Assembly (NCBI RefSeq): GCF_030272895.1
Contig: NZ_JALRNF010000002.1
Span: 158,184 to 222,183, forward strand
Direction of reading: 5' to 3'
Length of the DNA: 64,000 bases
DNA from: Pseudomonas sp. BGr12
GTDB taxonomy: Bacteria; Pseudomonadota; Gammaproteobacteria; Pseudomonadales; Pseudomonadaceae
Shown here: positions 1-8,966 of the stretch, in pieces
How the letters are laid out: every line of letters starts with the position of its first letter
Numbering within the stretch: position 1 is the stretch's first letter
Program-made: the position numbers and the translations under genes
Notes under the pieces: generated by a model
What the model saw: the letters and a program-made list of their open reading frames with translations, nothing else
Database searches by the model: none
What the model was told of the DNA's origin: nothing

Positions 1-1088
1 CGGCCGATGCGCTCTTTCTTGCCCTTGACCGAATTGAGCACGGCATTGCCGGAACTGAGCACACCGGAGTACACCCGGGCGAAGGTCAGGGTGCCGACGA
101 AGGGGTCGGTGGCGATCTTGAAGGCCAGGGCCGAGAACGGCTCATTGTCGTCGGCGTGGCGTTCCAGGTGTTTCTCTTCGTCGTCCGGGTCGGTGCCCTT
201 GATCGCCGGGATCTCGGACGGCGCGGGCAGGTAGTCGATGACCGCGTCGAGCATCAGCGGCACACCCTTGTTCTTGAACGACGAGCCGAGGATGGTCGGG
301 ACGATTTCGTTGTTCAGGGTGCGCTTGCGCAACCCGGCCTTGATCTCGTCGATGCTCAGCTCCTCGCCTTCGAGGAACTTCATGGTCAGCTCGTCATCGG
401 CTTCCGCCGCCGCCTCGACCATGTGTGCGCGCCATTCGTCGGCCAGCGCCTGCAGCTCAGCCGGAATGGCTTCTTCGCGGTAGCTGGTGCCCTGGTCGTC
501 TTCGTTCCAGTAGATGGCCTTCATCTTCACCAGGTCGATCTGCCCGACGAATTTCTCCTCGGCACCGATGGCCAGCTGGATCGGCACCGGGTGATGGCCC
601 AGGCGCTGGTCGATCTGCTTGACCACGCGCAGGAAGTCGGCGCCCTGGCGGTCCATCTTGTTGATGTAGGCCAGGCGCGGTACATGGTACTTGTTGGCCT
701 GGCGCCAGACTGTTTCCGACTGGGGCTCGACGCCATCGGCGCCGCTGAACACCACCACGGCGCCGTCGAGCACCCGCAGCGAGCGCTCCACTTCGATGGT
801 GAAGTCGACGTGGCCGGGGGTGTCGATGATGTTGAAACGGTACTTGTCGGCGAACTGCTTGGTCGAGCCCTGCCAGAACGCGGTGGTGGCCGCCGAGGTG
901 ATGGTGATCCCGCGTTCCTGCTCCTGGGCCATCCAGTCCATGGTCGCGGCGCCGTCGTGCACCTCGCCCATCTTGTGGTTGACCCCGGTGTAGAACAGGA
1001 TGCGTTCGGTGGTGGTGGTCTTGCCGGCGTCAACATGGGCGACGATGCCGATATTGCGGTACAGCTCGATGGGGGTGGTGCGCGCCAT
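1..1088 (-). CDS. fusB: Elongation factor G, second paralog (partial, N-terminal 362 codons)
   Basis: Translational GTPase that moves tRNA and mRNA through the ribosome; cytoplasmic. The visible part starts [12 protein letters not shown]. It holds the P-loop AHVDAGKT at residues 17-24, the switch II motif DTPGH at 89-93 and the base-specificity motif NKMD at 143-146, so the GTPase domain is intact. The gene runs off the left edge of the window. It stands alone, divergent from dsdA, rather than beside rpsG and tuf in the str operon. That location, and sequence differences from the str-operon EF-G of pseudomonads, suggest the second EF-G (fusB / fusA2). An AGGTGA ribosome site precedes the ATG. 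The paralog assignment is inference; the EF-G family call is certain. Confidence 0.9.
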   Translation of the reverse strand, partial: MARTTPIELYRNIGIVAHVDAGKTTTTERILFYTGVNHKMGEVHDGAATMDWMAQEQERGITITSAATTAFWQGSTKQFADKYRFNIIDTPGHVDFTIEVERSLRVLDGAVVVFSGADGVEPQSETVWRQANKYHVPRLAYINKMDRQGADFLRVVKQIDQRLGHHPVPIQLAIGAEEKFVGQIDLVKMKAIYWNEDDQGTSYREEAIPAELQALADEWRAHMVEAAAEADDELTMKFLEGEELSIDEIKAGLRKRTLNNEIVPTILGSSFKNKGVPLMLDAVIDYLPAPSEIPAIKGTDPDDEEKHLERHADDNEPFSALAFKIATDPFVGTLTFARVYSGVLSSGNAVLNSVKGKKERIG

Positions 1089-1267
1089 GATGGGTCACCT
1101 GAGGTTGTTGCTGAAGAAGGGATTCTCCCAAGGTAGCAGAAGTGGGGCGGTCTGCACGGCGCTCCACGGATGAACAGGGATCATCCATGGACGGCGCAAG
1201 CATCGGTTGTAAAGCGCGGGGCGGCTGTCGCTTAATGGTTCTATTCGACTGCCTCTGGAGCCCTTCA

Positions 1268-2620
1268 ATGCCGCTGGAAAAACCCTTGGACGCCTGGTGC
1301 CGGAGCCACCCGCTGATCGCCGATCTGGTGGCGCTGCGCCCCATTGACTGGTTCAACCCGCAGATCGCGCCGAGCGCGCAGGCGTTGAGCGATGTACCGC
1401 TCAGTGGCGAGGATGTGCGCGAGGCCAGCGAGCGCTTGCAGCGTTTTGCCCCCTTCATCCAGTCGGCCTTTGCCCAGACGGCGGCCAGCAATGGCATCAT
1501 CGAGTCGCCGCTGCTGCCGCTGCCGGCCTTGCAGGCGCAGTTGCGCGCCGAACATCGGTTGCCCGAAGGCGGCGCGCTGTGGCTCAAGGCCGATAACCTG
1601 CTGCCGATTTCCGGTTCCATCAAGGCCCGGGGCGGTATCTACGAGGTGCTCAAGCACGCCGAAGACCTGGCTTTGGCCGGCGGCCTGCTCAAGCCGGGCG
1701 ACGATTACGCCAGGCTCGACAGCGCAGAGGCCCGGGCGTTCTTCAGCCAGTACAGCATTGCCGTGGGCTCCACCGGCAACCTCGGCCTGTCGATCGGCAT
1801 CATCAGTGCGCGCCTGGGCTTCAAGGCCACGGTGCACATGTCGGCCGATGCCCGGCAATGGAAGAAGGACCGCCTGCGCGACCATGGTGTGGAGGTGCGC
1901 GAGTACAGCGCCGACTACAGCGTGGCGGTGGAGCAGGGGCGTCGCGAGGCCGAGGCCGACCCGCGCTGTCATTTCGTCGACGACGAGAACTCGCGCAACC
2001 TGTTCCTCGGTTACGCGGTGGCCGCCGAGCGCCTGCAGCGCCAGTTGAACGAGCAGGGCATCCCGGTCGATGCCGAGCATCCGCTGTTCGTCTACCTGCC
2101 TTGTGGCGTCGGTGGCGGCCCCGGCGGGGTGGCCTTCGGCCTGAAGCTGGTGTTCGGCGATGCGGTGCATTGCCTGTTCGCCGAGCCGACCCATTCGCCG
2201 TGCATGTTGCTTGGCGTCTATACCGGCTTGCACGATGGCGTGTCGGTGTACGACTTCGGCATCGACAACCAGACCGCCGCCGACGGCCTGGCGGTAGGCC
2301 GGCCCTCGGGCTTTGTCGGACGGGCCATGCAGCGCCTGATCGACGGTTACTACACGGTCGACGACGCCACCCTGTACCGCTTGCTGGCGCAGCTGCAGGC
2401 GTGTGAAGGCCATGAGCTGGAACCTTCGGCGCTGGCCGGGGTGCCGGGCATGGTCCGGGTGCTGCAGGAGCAGCAGGGCTATCGCCAGCGCCTGGGCCTC
2501 AGTGAGGCGCGCATGGCCCGGGCCACCCACCTGGTCTGGGGCACCGGCGGCAGCATGGTGCCGCGCGAGGAAATGGACGCCTACCTGGCCAAAGGCCGCG
2601 CCGAGCTGGCCGGGCACTGA
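1268..2620 (+). CDS. dsdA: D-serine ammonia-lyase (D-serine dehydratase)
   Basis: PLP enzyme converting D-serine to pyruvate and ammonia; cytoplasmic. The product is 450 aa, close to the 442 aa of the E. coli enzyme. The PLP lysine is K119 in SGSIKARGG, followed by the cofactor-phosphate loop GSTGNLG at 167-173 and a glycine-rich CGVGGGPGG segment. I chose the ATG at 1268 because GGAG lies 7 bases upstream and the homologous N-terminus begins there; an in-frame extension back to 1142 has no family counterpart. dsdC follows after two bases. There is no DsdX permease gene beside it. Confidence 0.95.
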   Translation: MPLEKPLDAWCRSHPLIADLVALRPIDWFNPQIAPSAQALSDVPLSGEDVREASERLQRFAPFIQSAFAQTAASNGIIESPLLPLPALQAQLRAEHRLPEGGALWLKADNLLPISGSIKARGGIYEVLKHAEDLALAGGLLKPGDDYARLDSAEARAFFSQYSIAVGSTGNLGLSIGIISARLGFKATVHMSADARQWKKDRLRDHGVEVREYSADYSVAVEQGRREAEADPRCHFVDDENSRNLFLGYAVAAERLQRQLNEQGIPVDAEHPLFVYLPCGVGGGPGGVAFGLKLVFGDAVHCLFAEPTHSPCMLLGVYTGLHDGVSVYDFGIDNQTAADGLAVGRPSGFVGRAMQRLIDGYYTVDDATLYRLLAQLQACEGHELEPSALAGVPGMVRVLQEQQGYRQRLGLSEARMARATHLVWGTGGSMVPREEMDAYLAKGRAELAGH

Positions 2621-2622
2621 AC

Positions 2623-3546
2623 ATGCTCAACCTGCCACCACGCCTCGGCACTCGCCTGACCGGCGCCCAGTTTGCCAATCTGCACACCTTTGCCGTGGCG
2701 GCGCGGCACCTGAGCTTTACCCTGGCGGCCGCGGAGCTGTGCCTGACCCCCAGTGCGGTCAGCCACCGCATTGCCCGGCTGGAGCAGGCGCTGGCCGTGC
2801 GCCTGTTCGAACGCCTGACCCGGCGCATCCGCCTGACCCCGGAGGGCGAACGCCTGTACCGGCTGGTGCAGGGGTTGGTGGAGGATCTGGAGGAAGCGCT
2901 GCATGAAGACTCGACGGTCAGCGGGCCGTTGACCCTGTATGCGCGGCCGTCCATCACCCAGTGCTGGCTGGTGCCCAGGCTTGCGGATTTCCAGCAGCGC
3001 TACCCGCAGATCAGCCTGGACATTCGCACCGGCAACGAGGCGGTGGACTTTCGTGCCCGGCACATCGACCTGGCGTTGCTCTATGGCGACGGCGAGTACC
3101 CCGGGCTGGTCAGCCAGCCGTTGATGGCCGAGCAACTGGCGCCGGTCTGCAGCCCGCAGTATGCCGAACGCCATGGCCTGATCGGCAATCCCGAACAATT
3201 GCGCCAGTGCACCCTGCTGCACGATGCCCTGGCCTGGGAGCATGCGGCCTTCGATGCCGAGTGGCAGCGCTGGGCGCGCGGGCGAGGGCTGCAGGCCTGC
3301 CTGCCGGGTGCCTGCCTGACGTTCGACCGTTCGGACCTGTGCGCGGTTGCCGCGAGCAACCATGTGGGGGTGGCGATGGGGCGTCGGCAACTGGTGCAGC
3401 CGCTGATCGACCAGGGCTTGTTGATGCTGCCCTTGGGCGACTTCGAACCGGTGGCCGGGCAGGGCTACTACCTGGTGCATCCGCCACGCGAGCCGATGCC
3501 GATGCGGGTCCGGGTGATGATCGAGTGGTTGGGGCAGATGTACTGA
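2623..3546 (+). CDS. dsdC: LysR-type regulator of D-serine catabolism
   Basis: LysR-family activator of 307 aa with an N-terminal winged helix-turn-helix (about residues 17-77, including the SAVSHRIARLE recognition region) and a C-terminal effector domain. Segments such as LYARPSITQCWLVP, PVCSPQYAERH and FDRSDL match E. coli DsdC closely. It starts two bases after the dsdA stop, so the two are co-transcribed. In E. coli dsdC is instead divergent from dsdXA, so autoregulation through a shared promoter is likely here. It presumably responds to D-serine. Confidence 0.85.
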   Translation: MLNLPPRLGTRLTGAQFANLHTFAVAARHLSFTLAAAELCLTPSAVSHRIARLEQALAVRLFERLTRRIRLTPEGERLYRLVQGLVEDLEEALHEDSTVSGPLTLYARPSITQCWLVPRLADFQQRYPQISLDIRTGNEAVDFRARHIDLALLYGDGEYPGLVSQPLMAEQLAPVCSPQYAERHGLIGNPEQLRQCTLLHDALAWEHAAFDAEWQRWARGRGLQACLPGACLTFDRSDLCAVAASNHVGVAMGRRQLVQPLIDQGLLMLPLGDFEPVAGQGYYLVHPPREPMPMRVRVMIEWLGQMY

Positions 3547-3577
3547 GGCGGTCTGGTTTTACGGCCGCTTCGCGCCC

Positions 3578-3655
3578 GATCGCAGCCTATCGGCAGCGCC
3601 CACAGCGTCCGGGGCAGGCCGGGAGCCCCTGTGGGCGCTGGCGAAGCCTGCGATC
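3578..3655. repeat. Imperfect inverted repeat after dsdC
   Basis: GATCGCAG...GCGCCCACAG at 3578-3605 pairs with CTGTGGGCGC...CTGCGATC at 3629-3655, with a mismatched interior of about ten bases in each arm. It sits between convergent genes (dsdC ending at 3546 and the Ada-like gene ending at 3699). It may act as a bidirectional transcript end. It is unrelated in sequence to the eight GCGGGGCAAGCCCGCTCC pairs elsewhere in the window. Confidence 0.65.
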
Positions 3656-3698
3656 GACTGCGCAGCAGTCGCAACCGGGTCAATGCGTGGGGGCAGGT

Positions 3699-3950
3699 TT
3701 ACGGTCGTGTGTGCTTAGCGCCGCGCATGCACACCGCACAGGGCCGGTACCCCGCCGCCCGGGCCGTTTCGGCGTCGAGAAAGAACACCCGGTGCTGCAC
3801 ATAGCCGCCCCGGGCGATAGCCCGCAAGGCGCACGGGCAATCGAGGCGGCCATAGACCTTGCTGCGCCGATGACCGCCCAGTTCACCGGGCTGGTCGCTC
3901 AGGTACTCGACACCATCGGCGCCGAGCAGGCGCCAGGGCCCGCTGCCCAT
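3699..3950 (-). CDS. Stand-alone Ada-type zinc-binding domain protein
   Basis: Small 83-aa protein. Its second half resembles the N-terminal methyl-phosphotriester domain of Ada: a DCPC pair, then a hydrophobic FFLDAETARAAGYRPC stretch and a second AVC cysteine, giving a likely four-cysteine zinc site. The AraC-type and methyltransferase domains of full Ada are absent. The first two cysteines are separated by one residue (CPC), whereas classical Ada has three. It starts two bases after the stop of the SH3 gene and is probably co-transcribed. Zinc binding is likely; a DNA-repair or sensor role is only inference. Confidence 0.65.
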   Translation of the reverse strand: MGSGPWRLLGADGVEYLSDQPGELGGHRRSKVYGRLDCPCALRAIARGGYVQHRVFFLDAETARAAGYRPCAVCMRGAKHTRP

Positions 3951-3952
3951 GC

Positions 3953-4600
3953 TCAGAACCAGCGGTCGTTGCGCTTGCGCCCGCGGGTCAGGGCCGGGAG
4001 GATCAGGCCGACCAGCAGGCCGGCACCGGCGATGCCGCCGCCGTAGACCATGTAGCGCATCAGCACTTGCTTGTTCTCGTCGCCCAGGCGCGCCTGGGTG
4101 CTGCGCAGCTCCGACTGGGTGTCGCTCAGTTCGCCAGTGAGTGCCTTGTTGCGCGCTTCCAGCTCATCGATCAGCGCCTTGCGCGAATCCAGGGTCTCCT
4201 GCATGCCCTGGACCCGGGACTTCCAGCTGTCGTCAATGGTTTTCAGCTTGTCGCCCAGCTGGGTCACCTGCTCGGTCAGTTGCGGCAGGCGTTCGGCCTG
4301 GCCGGGGACGCTTTGCAGATCGTTGCTGGGAATCCATACCGTATCGCCGGCTTCGCCGCGCACCTGGCTGTAGTTGCCCTGGGTGCCGAGCAAGGTGACT
4401 TTCTGTCCGGACTTGAGGTTGCCGACGATGCGATGGCCATCGGTAGGGCCGCTGCGCACGTAGGTGGTCAGGCTGTCGCTGACCCAACGCTCGCTGCTGG
4501 TGGGTTCTTCGGCCTGCACGGTGCCGCTCAGGCCAATCAGGGTAGCGATCAAACCGATGACAAGTCGGTTGCGCGGGCGCAGGTGGGGAGAGTTGGGCAT
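3953..4600 (-). CDS. SH3-domain, coiled-coil, membrane-anchored protein (TIGR04211 / YgiM type)
   Basis: Envelope protein of 215 aa. A signal sequence (residues 10-30, ending VQA) is followed by a bacterial SH3 domain (about 38-95, with LTTYVRSGP and a GDTVWIPS end), a heptad-rich coiled coil (about 105-178), one transmembrane helix (about 183-204) and a basic tail RGRKRNDRWF. This order matches the SH3-and-anchor family. The SH3 domain should lie in the periplasm. I chose the ATG at 4600; a TTG eight codons upstream is possible. Function unknown; peptidoglycan binding is inference. Confidence 0.8.
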   Translation of the reverse strand: MPNSPHLRPRNRLVIGLIATLIGLSGTVQAEEPTSSERWVSDSLTTYVRSGPTDGHRIVGNLKSGQKVTLLGTQGNYSQVRGEAGDTVWIPSNDLQSVPGQAERLPQLTEQVTQLGDKLKTIDDSWKSRVQGMQETLDSRKALIDELEARNKALTGELSDTQSELRSTQARLGDENKQVLMRYMVYGGGIAGAGLLVGLILPALTRGRKRNDRWF

Positions 4601-4738
4601 GGTGGTCTTCGCGTGAATAAACAAAAAAAGCCCGAGGAGTGGGCCGGTGAGTCTGGGCGTGCGCGCAGGCCGCCAGGCTGACAGACCATGTTTCTGCAGG
4701 CAGGTTCACTGAAGAGTGTAGGAAAATGACAGCAAATG

Positions 4739-4763
4739 TTGCGGGCACAGGTTGTGCCCGCAA
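4739..4763 (-). terminator. Hairpin, likely transcript end upstream of the SH3 gene and after ppnN
   Basis: Perfect 11-bp stem TTGCGGGCACA / TGTGCCCGCAA with a 3-base loop, located 19 bases beyond the stop of the reverse-strand ppnN gene. Only a weak T-rich tract follows on the reverse strand, so factor-independent termination is probable but not certain. Confidence 0.6.
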
Positions 4764-4781
4764 TCCGGGGGAGGGGCTGGA

Positions 4782-6155
4782 TCAGCTGACGACGCGGTAG
4801 CAGGGCACGTATTCGGCGCCACCGGGCAGCTTCATGCGGTGCTGGGCGACGAAGGCCTCCAGCAGCTTGCCCAAGGGGTGCATCACGGCGGCATCGCCGT
4901 GGATTTCGTACGGGCCTTGCTCCTCGATCAGGCGGATACCCTTGTCCTTGACGTTGCCGGCAACGATCCCGGAGAACGCCCGGCGCAGGTTGGCGGCCAG
5001 TTCATGGGCCGGCAGGTCGTGGCGCAGTTGCAGGCCGGCCATGTTCTCGTGGGTCGGGTCGAAGGGGCGCTGGAAGCTTTCTTCGATCTTCAGCAGCCAA
5101 TTGAAGTGGAAGGCATCGTTACGCTCGCGGCGGAACTGCTTGACCTCCTTGAGCCCTTCGACCATCTGTCGGGCCACTTCGGCGGGGTTGTCGATGATGA
5201 TCTGGTAGTGCTGCTGGGCCGCGTCGCCCAGGGTGGCGCGGACGAAGGCATGCAGCTGCTGCAGGTAGGGCTCGGCGCTTTGCGGGCCGGTGAGGATGAC
5301 CGGGAACGGCAGGTCGCGGTTGTCCGGGTGCATGAGGATGCCGAGCAGGTACAGGAACTCTTCGGCAGTCCCGGCGCCACCGGGGAAGATGATGATGCCG
5401 TGGCCGACGCGGACGAAGGCTTCCAGGCGTTTTTCGATGTCCGGCAAGATCACCAGTTCGTTGACGATCGGGTTGGGCGCCTCGGCGGCGATGATGCCGG
5501 GTTCGGTCAGGCCCAGGTAGCGGCTGCTGCTCATGCGTTGCTTGGCATGGGCGATGGTCGCGCCTTTCATCGGCCCCTTCATCACCCCCGGGCCGCAGCC
5601 GGTGCAGACATCCAGTTTGCGCAGGCCCAGCTCGTGGCCGACCTTCTTGGTGTACTGGTACTCCTCGCTGCTGATCGAGTGACCGCCCCAGCACACCACC
5701 ATCTTCGGCTCCACGCCCGGGCGCAGGGTGCGCGCGTTGCGCAGCAGGTGGAAGACGTAGTCGGTGATGCCCTGGCTGCTTTCCAGGTCGATGCGCTGGC
5801 TGGCCAGTTCGCTTTCGGTGTAGACGATGTCGCGCAGGGCGCTGAAGAGCATTTCACGGGTGCTGGCGATCATTTCGCCATCGACGAAGGCATCGGCCGG
5901 GGCATTGAGTAGCTCCAGGCGCACGCCGCGGTCCTGCTGGTGAATGCGTACCTCGAAGTCCTTGTAGGCTTCGAGGATGGTCTTGGCGTTGTCGACATGC
6001 GCGCCGGTGTTGAGGATGGCCAGCGCGCACTGGCGGAACAGGGTGTAGAGACTGCCGGATCCGGCTTCACTCAGTTGCTGTACTTCTCGTTGGGACAGTG
6101 TTTCCAGGCTGCCTTTGGGGCTGACAGATGCATTGATAACTTCACGTTGGGGCAT
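4782..6155 (-). CDS. ppnN: Pyrimidine/purine nucleotide 5'-monophosphate nucleosidase
   Basis: LOG-family enzyme that cleaves the N-glycosidic bond of nucleoside monophosphates, giving base plus ribose 5-phosphate (nucleotide salvage, regulated by (p)ppGpp in E. coli). At 457 aa it matches E. coli PpnN/YgdH (454 aa). The central Rossmann-like LOG domain shows the signature PGGAGTAEEF, and CTGCGPGVMKGPMKGA forms the phosphate-binding region. N- and C-terminal extensions typical of PpnN are present. The ATG at 6155 is preceded by AGGA. It stands alone on the reverse strand. Confidence 0.9.
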   Translation of the reverse strand: MPQREVINASVSPKGSLETLSQREVQQLSEAGSGSLYTLFRQCALAILNTGAHVDNAKTILEAYKDFEVRIHQQDRGVRLELLNAPADAFVDGEMIASTREMLFSALRDIVYTESELASQRIDLESSQGITDYVFHLLRNARTLRPGVEPKMVVCWGGHSISSEEYQYTKKVGHELGLRKLDVCTGCGPGVMKGPMKGATIAHAKQRMSSSRYLGLTEPGIIAAEAPNPIVNELVILPDIEKRLEAFVRVGHGIIIFPGGAGTAEEFLYLLGILMHPDNRDLPFPVILTGPQSAEPYLQQLHAFVRATLGDAAQQHYQIIIDNPAEVARQMVEGLKEVKQFRRERNDAFHFNWLLKIEESFQRPFDPTHENMAGLQLRHDLPAHELAANLRRAFSGIVAGNVKDKGIRLIEEQGPYEIHGDAAVMHPLGKLLEAFVAQHRMKLPGGAEYVPCYRVVS

Positions 6156-6249
6156 TCTGGTTTTCCTGTGAGCGATTAAACGTCCTTCTTCTGCACACCA
6201 CCATACCGAGAAATTGTTGCTGCAACGAGTGTCTTTGCGCTCGGGCCCT

Positions 6250-7362
6250 TCAGCGAACTTCCGGGTCGGCTTTCCAGCCGACGGCCTGCAAGGCCTGGAG
6301 CAGTTGTTCGGGCTTGAGCGCCAGGGCCTGGTTGCCATTGGCATGCAGGTCGGTGGCGGCCAGCAATGCATTGAGTATGGCCTCTTCCACCGCGTCTGCC
6401 GCAGCGCCGAACAACGCCGAGATATGGTCATTGTTGACCATCTGCACGGTGCTGGTGGGCTGGCCCGGGCGGCCGACATTGGTCACCGGCAGGTCGCTGT
6501 TGCCCACCGAGAAGGCCAGGAAGATGTCGCCGCTGGTGTCTTCGGTGCCGCCGCCGACCCGCGCCAGGCCGACGCTGGCGCGCTGGGCCAGGCGGGTGCA
6601 CTGGTGCGGCAGCAGCGGCGCGTCGGTGGCCAGGGTGACGACGATCGAACCCATGCCGGCCTCGCCAACGTTGTCGCGGCCAGCGAAGGGCGAGGGCAGC
6701 GCGCCCAGTACCCGGCCCACCGGATAGCCGCCGACCCGCAGCGCGTCACGCACGCCGTAGTTGGCCTGCACCAGGGCGCCGACGGTCCAGCCGCCGGCCT
6801 CGGCGCTCAAAACCCGCGAAGCAGTACCGATACCGCCCTTGAACTCGTGGCAGATCATCCCGGTGCCGCCGCCCACGCAGCCCTCGGCCACCGGCCCGCT
6901 GCGGGCGTCGGCCAGTGCCGCCTGGACGTGCTCGGCGCGCACGTGCTGGCCCCAGATGTCGTTGAGCACGCCGTCGTAGGTTTCCAGCACGGTGGGCATG
7001 CACCAGTAGGTGTGTTGCTTGCCCATCTCACGCTCGGCGCTGACCAGGGCATCGCGGACCACGCCGACGCTGTGGGTATTGGTGTAGGCGATCGGCGTGG
7101 TCAACAGGCCCGCTTCGCGGATCCACTCAAGGCCAGTGGCATCGCCATTGCCATTGAGTACGTGGACCCCGGCAAAGCAGGGCTGCAGGTGCGCCGCACC
7201 AGGCCGTGGCTCGATCACCGTGACCCCGGTATGCACCGCCCGCTCGCCGTCTTCGCGGTGCAGGGTGTGGTGGCCCACGCGCACGCCGGGCACGTCGGTG
7301 ATGGCGTTGTACACGCCCGGCTTGCCCACGCCAATACGAATGCCAAGGTCACGAATACGCAT
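6250..7362 (-). CDS. P1-family (DmpA-type) aminopeptidase
   Basis: Self-cleaving N-terminal-nucleophile hydrolase of 370 aa, of the type acting as L-aminopeptidase/D-esterase or beta-peptidyl aminopeptidase. Family marks include GVRVGHHTL near the N-terminus, NGNGDATGLEW, the GCVGGGTGMICHEFKGGIGT segment, and GMGSIVVTLATDAPL, whose serine (after MG) should be the autoprocessing nucleophile. No signal peptide is seen, so it is probably cytoplasmic. Substrate unknown. It is monocistronic, divergent from the LuxR-type gene at 7541. Confidence 0.85.
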   Translation of the reverse strand: MRIRDLGIRIGVGKPGVYNAITDVPGVRVGHHTLHREDGERAVHTGVTVIEPRPGAAHLQPCFAGVHVLNGNGDATGLEWIREAGLLTTPIAYTNTHSVGVVRDALVSAEREMGKQHTYWCMPTVLETYDGVLNDIWGQHVRAEHVQAALADARSGPVAEGCVGGGTGMICHEFKGGIGTASRVLSAEAGGWTVGALVQANYGVRDALRVGGYPVGRVLGALPSPFAGRDNVGEAGMGSIVVTLATDAPLLPHQCTRLAQRASVGLARVGGGTEDTSGDIFLAFSVGNSDLPVTNVGRPGQPTSTVQMVNNDHISALFGAAADAVEEAILNALLAATDLHANGNQALALKPEQLLQALQAVGWKADPEVR

Positions 7363-7540
7363 GTTGCACTGCTCCGTCGGGAAGGTTCGAAGGCCGGCTG
7401 CCAGTATGCCCGCCCGGGGATCATGCCACGCATGACAAAGGGGACGAGCAACGGCAATACTGCGCGCCGGTGGTGCAGAGTCTAGGAACTCGACCCGCCC
7501 TTGGCGATTACCCCCAGTCGTTACCCCCCAGGAGTTATCG

Positions 7541-8335
7541 GTGCACAGCCTATTCGAAGCAGCCGCCCATCATCAGGGGCTGGCCAAGGTGGTCGAGCAG
7601 TTGGGCCGGCCGGGTTTCTGGCAACAGACGCTGGTGCTGCTCAACCAGATGCTGCCGTTCGACAACGGCCTGGTGATCTTCACCGAGTACGACCAGCCAC
7701 CGCGGGTGCTGGCCGAATTCGATCGCGGCTTCAGCAGTGCGCCGTCGCCCATGCCCCTGTACCTGAGCGGCCTGTACCTGCTCGACCCGTTCATCCAGGC
7801 CATGGGCGAGGGGTTGGCCGATGGCGTCTACCGCATGGAAGAGGTGGCGCCCGATGAATTTCGCCAGAGCGACTACTTCCAGAACTACTTCCGCTCGGCC
7901 ATCGGCGAGGACGAGCTGCAACTGATCCTCAACCTGGCCCCCGGGCAGATGCTGGCGATTTCCCTCGGCGCCAGCCAGCGGTTCGAGACCACTCACCTGG
8001 GCCAGATGAGCCTGTACGCGCCCTGGCTGATGGCGCTGGTACGCCAGCACTGGCGCCTGCAGCACCCGGCGCAGGACGAGCAGGCCCAGGTCACCCCGGT
8101 GGAGCGTGCCCTGGAACATTTTGGCAGCGACACCCTGTCGGCCCGCGAGCTGGAAATCGCCCGCCTGGTATTGCGCGGCAATTCCAGCAAGGCGATTGCC
8201 AAGCGCCTGGCCATCTCCCAGGAGACAGTCAAGGTGCACAGGCGCAACCTGTATGCCAAGCTGGGTGTTTCGTCACAGTCGGAATTGTTCAGCCTGTTCC
8301 TGCAACGGCTGGGTCAGGCACAACCACAGGAGTGA
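7541..8335 (+). CDS. LuxR-type (GerE domain) transcriptional regulator
   Basis: Regulator of 264 aa with a C-terminal GerE helix-turn-helix (about residues 195-255: LSARELEIARLVLRGNS, then SKAIAKRLAISQETVKVHRR). The N-terminal 190 residues do not look like an autoinducer-binding or receiver domain that I recognise. GTG start with AGGAG six bases upstream. Its stop is three bases before the ATG of the glutathione transferase gene, so the two probably form an operon. Signal and targets unknown. Confidence 0.8.
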   Translation: MHSLFEAAAHHQGLAKVVEQLGRPGFWQQTLVLLNQMLPFDNGLVIFTEYDQPPRVLAEFDRGFSSAPSPMPLYLSGLYLLDPFIQAMGEGLADGVYRMEEVAPDEFRQSDYFQNYFRSAIGEDELQLILNLAPGQMLAISLGASQRFETTHLGQMSLYAPWLMALVRQHWRLQHPAQDEQAQVTPVERALEHFGSDTLSARELEIARLVLRGNSSKAIAKRLAISQETVKVHRRNLYAKLGVSSQSELFSLFLQRLGQAQPQE

Positions 8336-8338
8336 GTG

Positions 8339-8962
8339 ATGCTGCGGATATTGGGCAAGGCTTCATCGATCAACGTGCGCAAGGTGCTGTGGACCTGCGC
8401 TGAACTGGACCTGCCATTTGCACGGGAAGACTGGGGCTCGGGCTTTCAGTCTACCCACAGCGAGGCCTTCCTGGCACTGAACCCCAATGCCATGGTGCCG
8501 GTGATCCAGGATGGCGACTTCGTGCTGTGGGAGTCCAACAGCATCATCCGCTACCTGGCCTCGCGCTATGGCGACGAGCAGCTCTACCCGTCGGCGCCTC
8601 AGGCCCGGGCACGGGTGGATCAATGGATGGACTGGCAGGCCACCGACCTCAACGATGCCTGGCGCTATGCGTTTCTTTCGCTGGTACGCCAGTCTCCTGC
8701 GCACCAGGACCCGCAAGCCCTGGCCGCCGCCTGTGCCAACTGGGCGCGGAACATGACCATCCTTGAGCGCCAGCTGGAGCGTACCGGCGCCTATGTCAGC
8801 GGCGCCGCCTTCTCGCTGTCCGACATTCCCATCGGCCTGTCGGTCAACCGCTGGATGCAGACACCGCTAAAGCGCCCCGAGCTGCCAGCGGTTCATGCCT
8901 ACTACGAGCGCCTGAACGAACGCGAGGGCTACCGCCTGTACGGGCGCAACGGCACGCCGTAA
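8339..8962 (+). CDS. Glutathione S-transferase family protein
   Basis: Cytoplasmic GST of 207 aa. The N-terminal thioredoxin-like domain has [22 protein letters not shown] (cis-proline VP) and the glutathione gamma-glutamyl contact ESNSIIRYL. The helical C-terminal domain contains [15 protein letters not shown], the conserved N-capping Asp region. Start at the ATG (8339), because AGGAG ends six bases upstream; a GTG one codon earlier is too close. Co-transcribed with the preceding LuxR-type gene. Substrate unknown. Confidence 0.9.
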   Translation: MLRILGKASSINVRKVLWTCAELDLPFAREDWGSGFQSTHSEAFLALNPNAMVPVIQDGDFVLWESNSIIRYLASRYGDEQLYPSAPQARARVDQWMDWQATDLNDAWRYAFLSLVRQSPAHQDPQALAAACANWARNMTILERQLERTGAYVSGAAFSLSDIPIGLSVNRWMQTPLKRPELPAVHAYYERLNEREGYRLYGRNGTP

Positions 8963-8966
8963 GGCC

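Noticed and set aside
1142..1267. N-terminal extension of dsdA by 42 codons.
   Set aside because: The extension has no family match, and a good ribosome site precedes the ATG at 1268.
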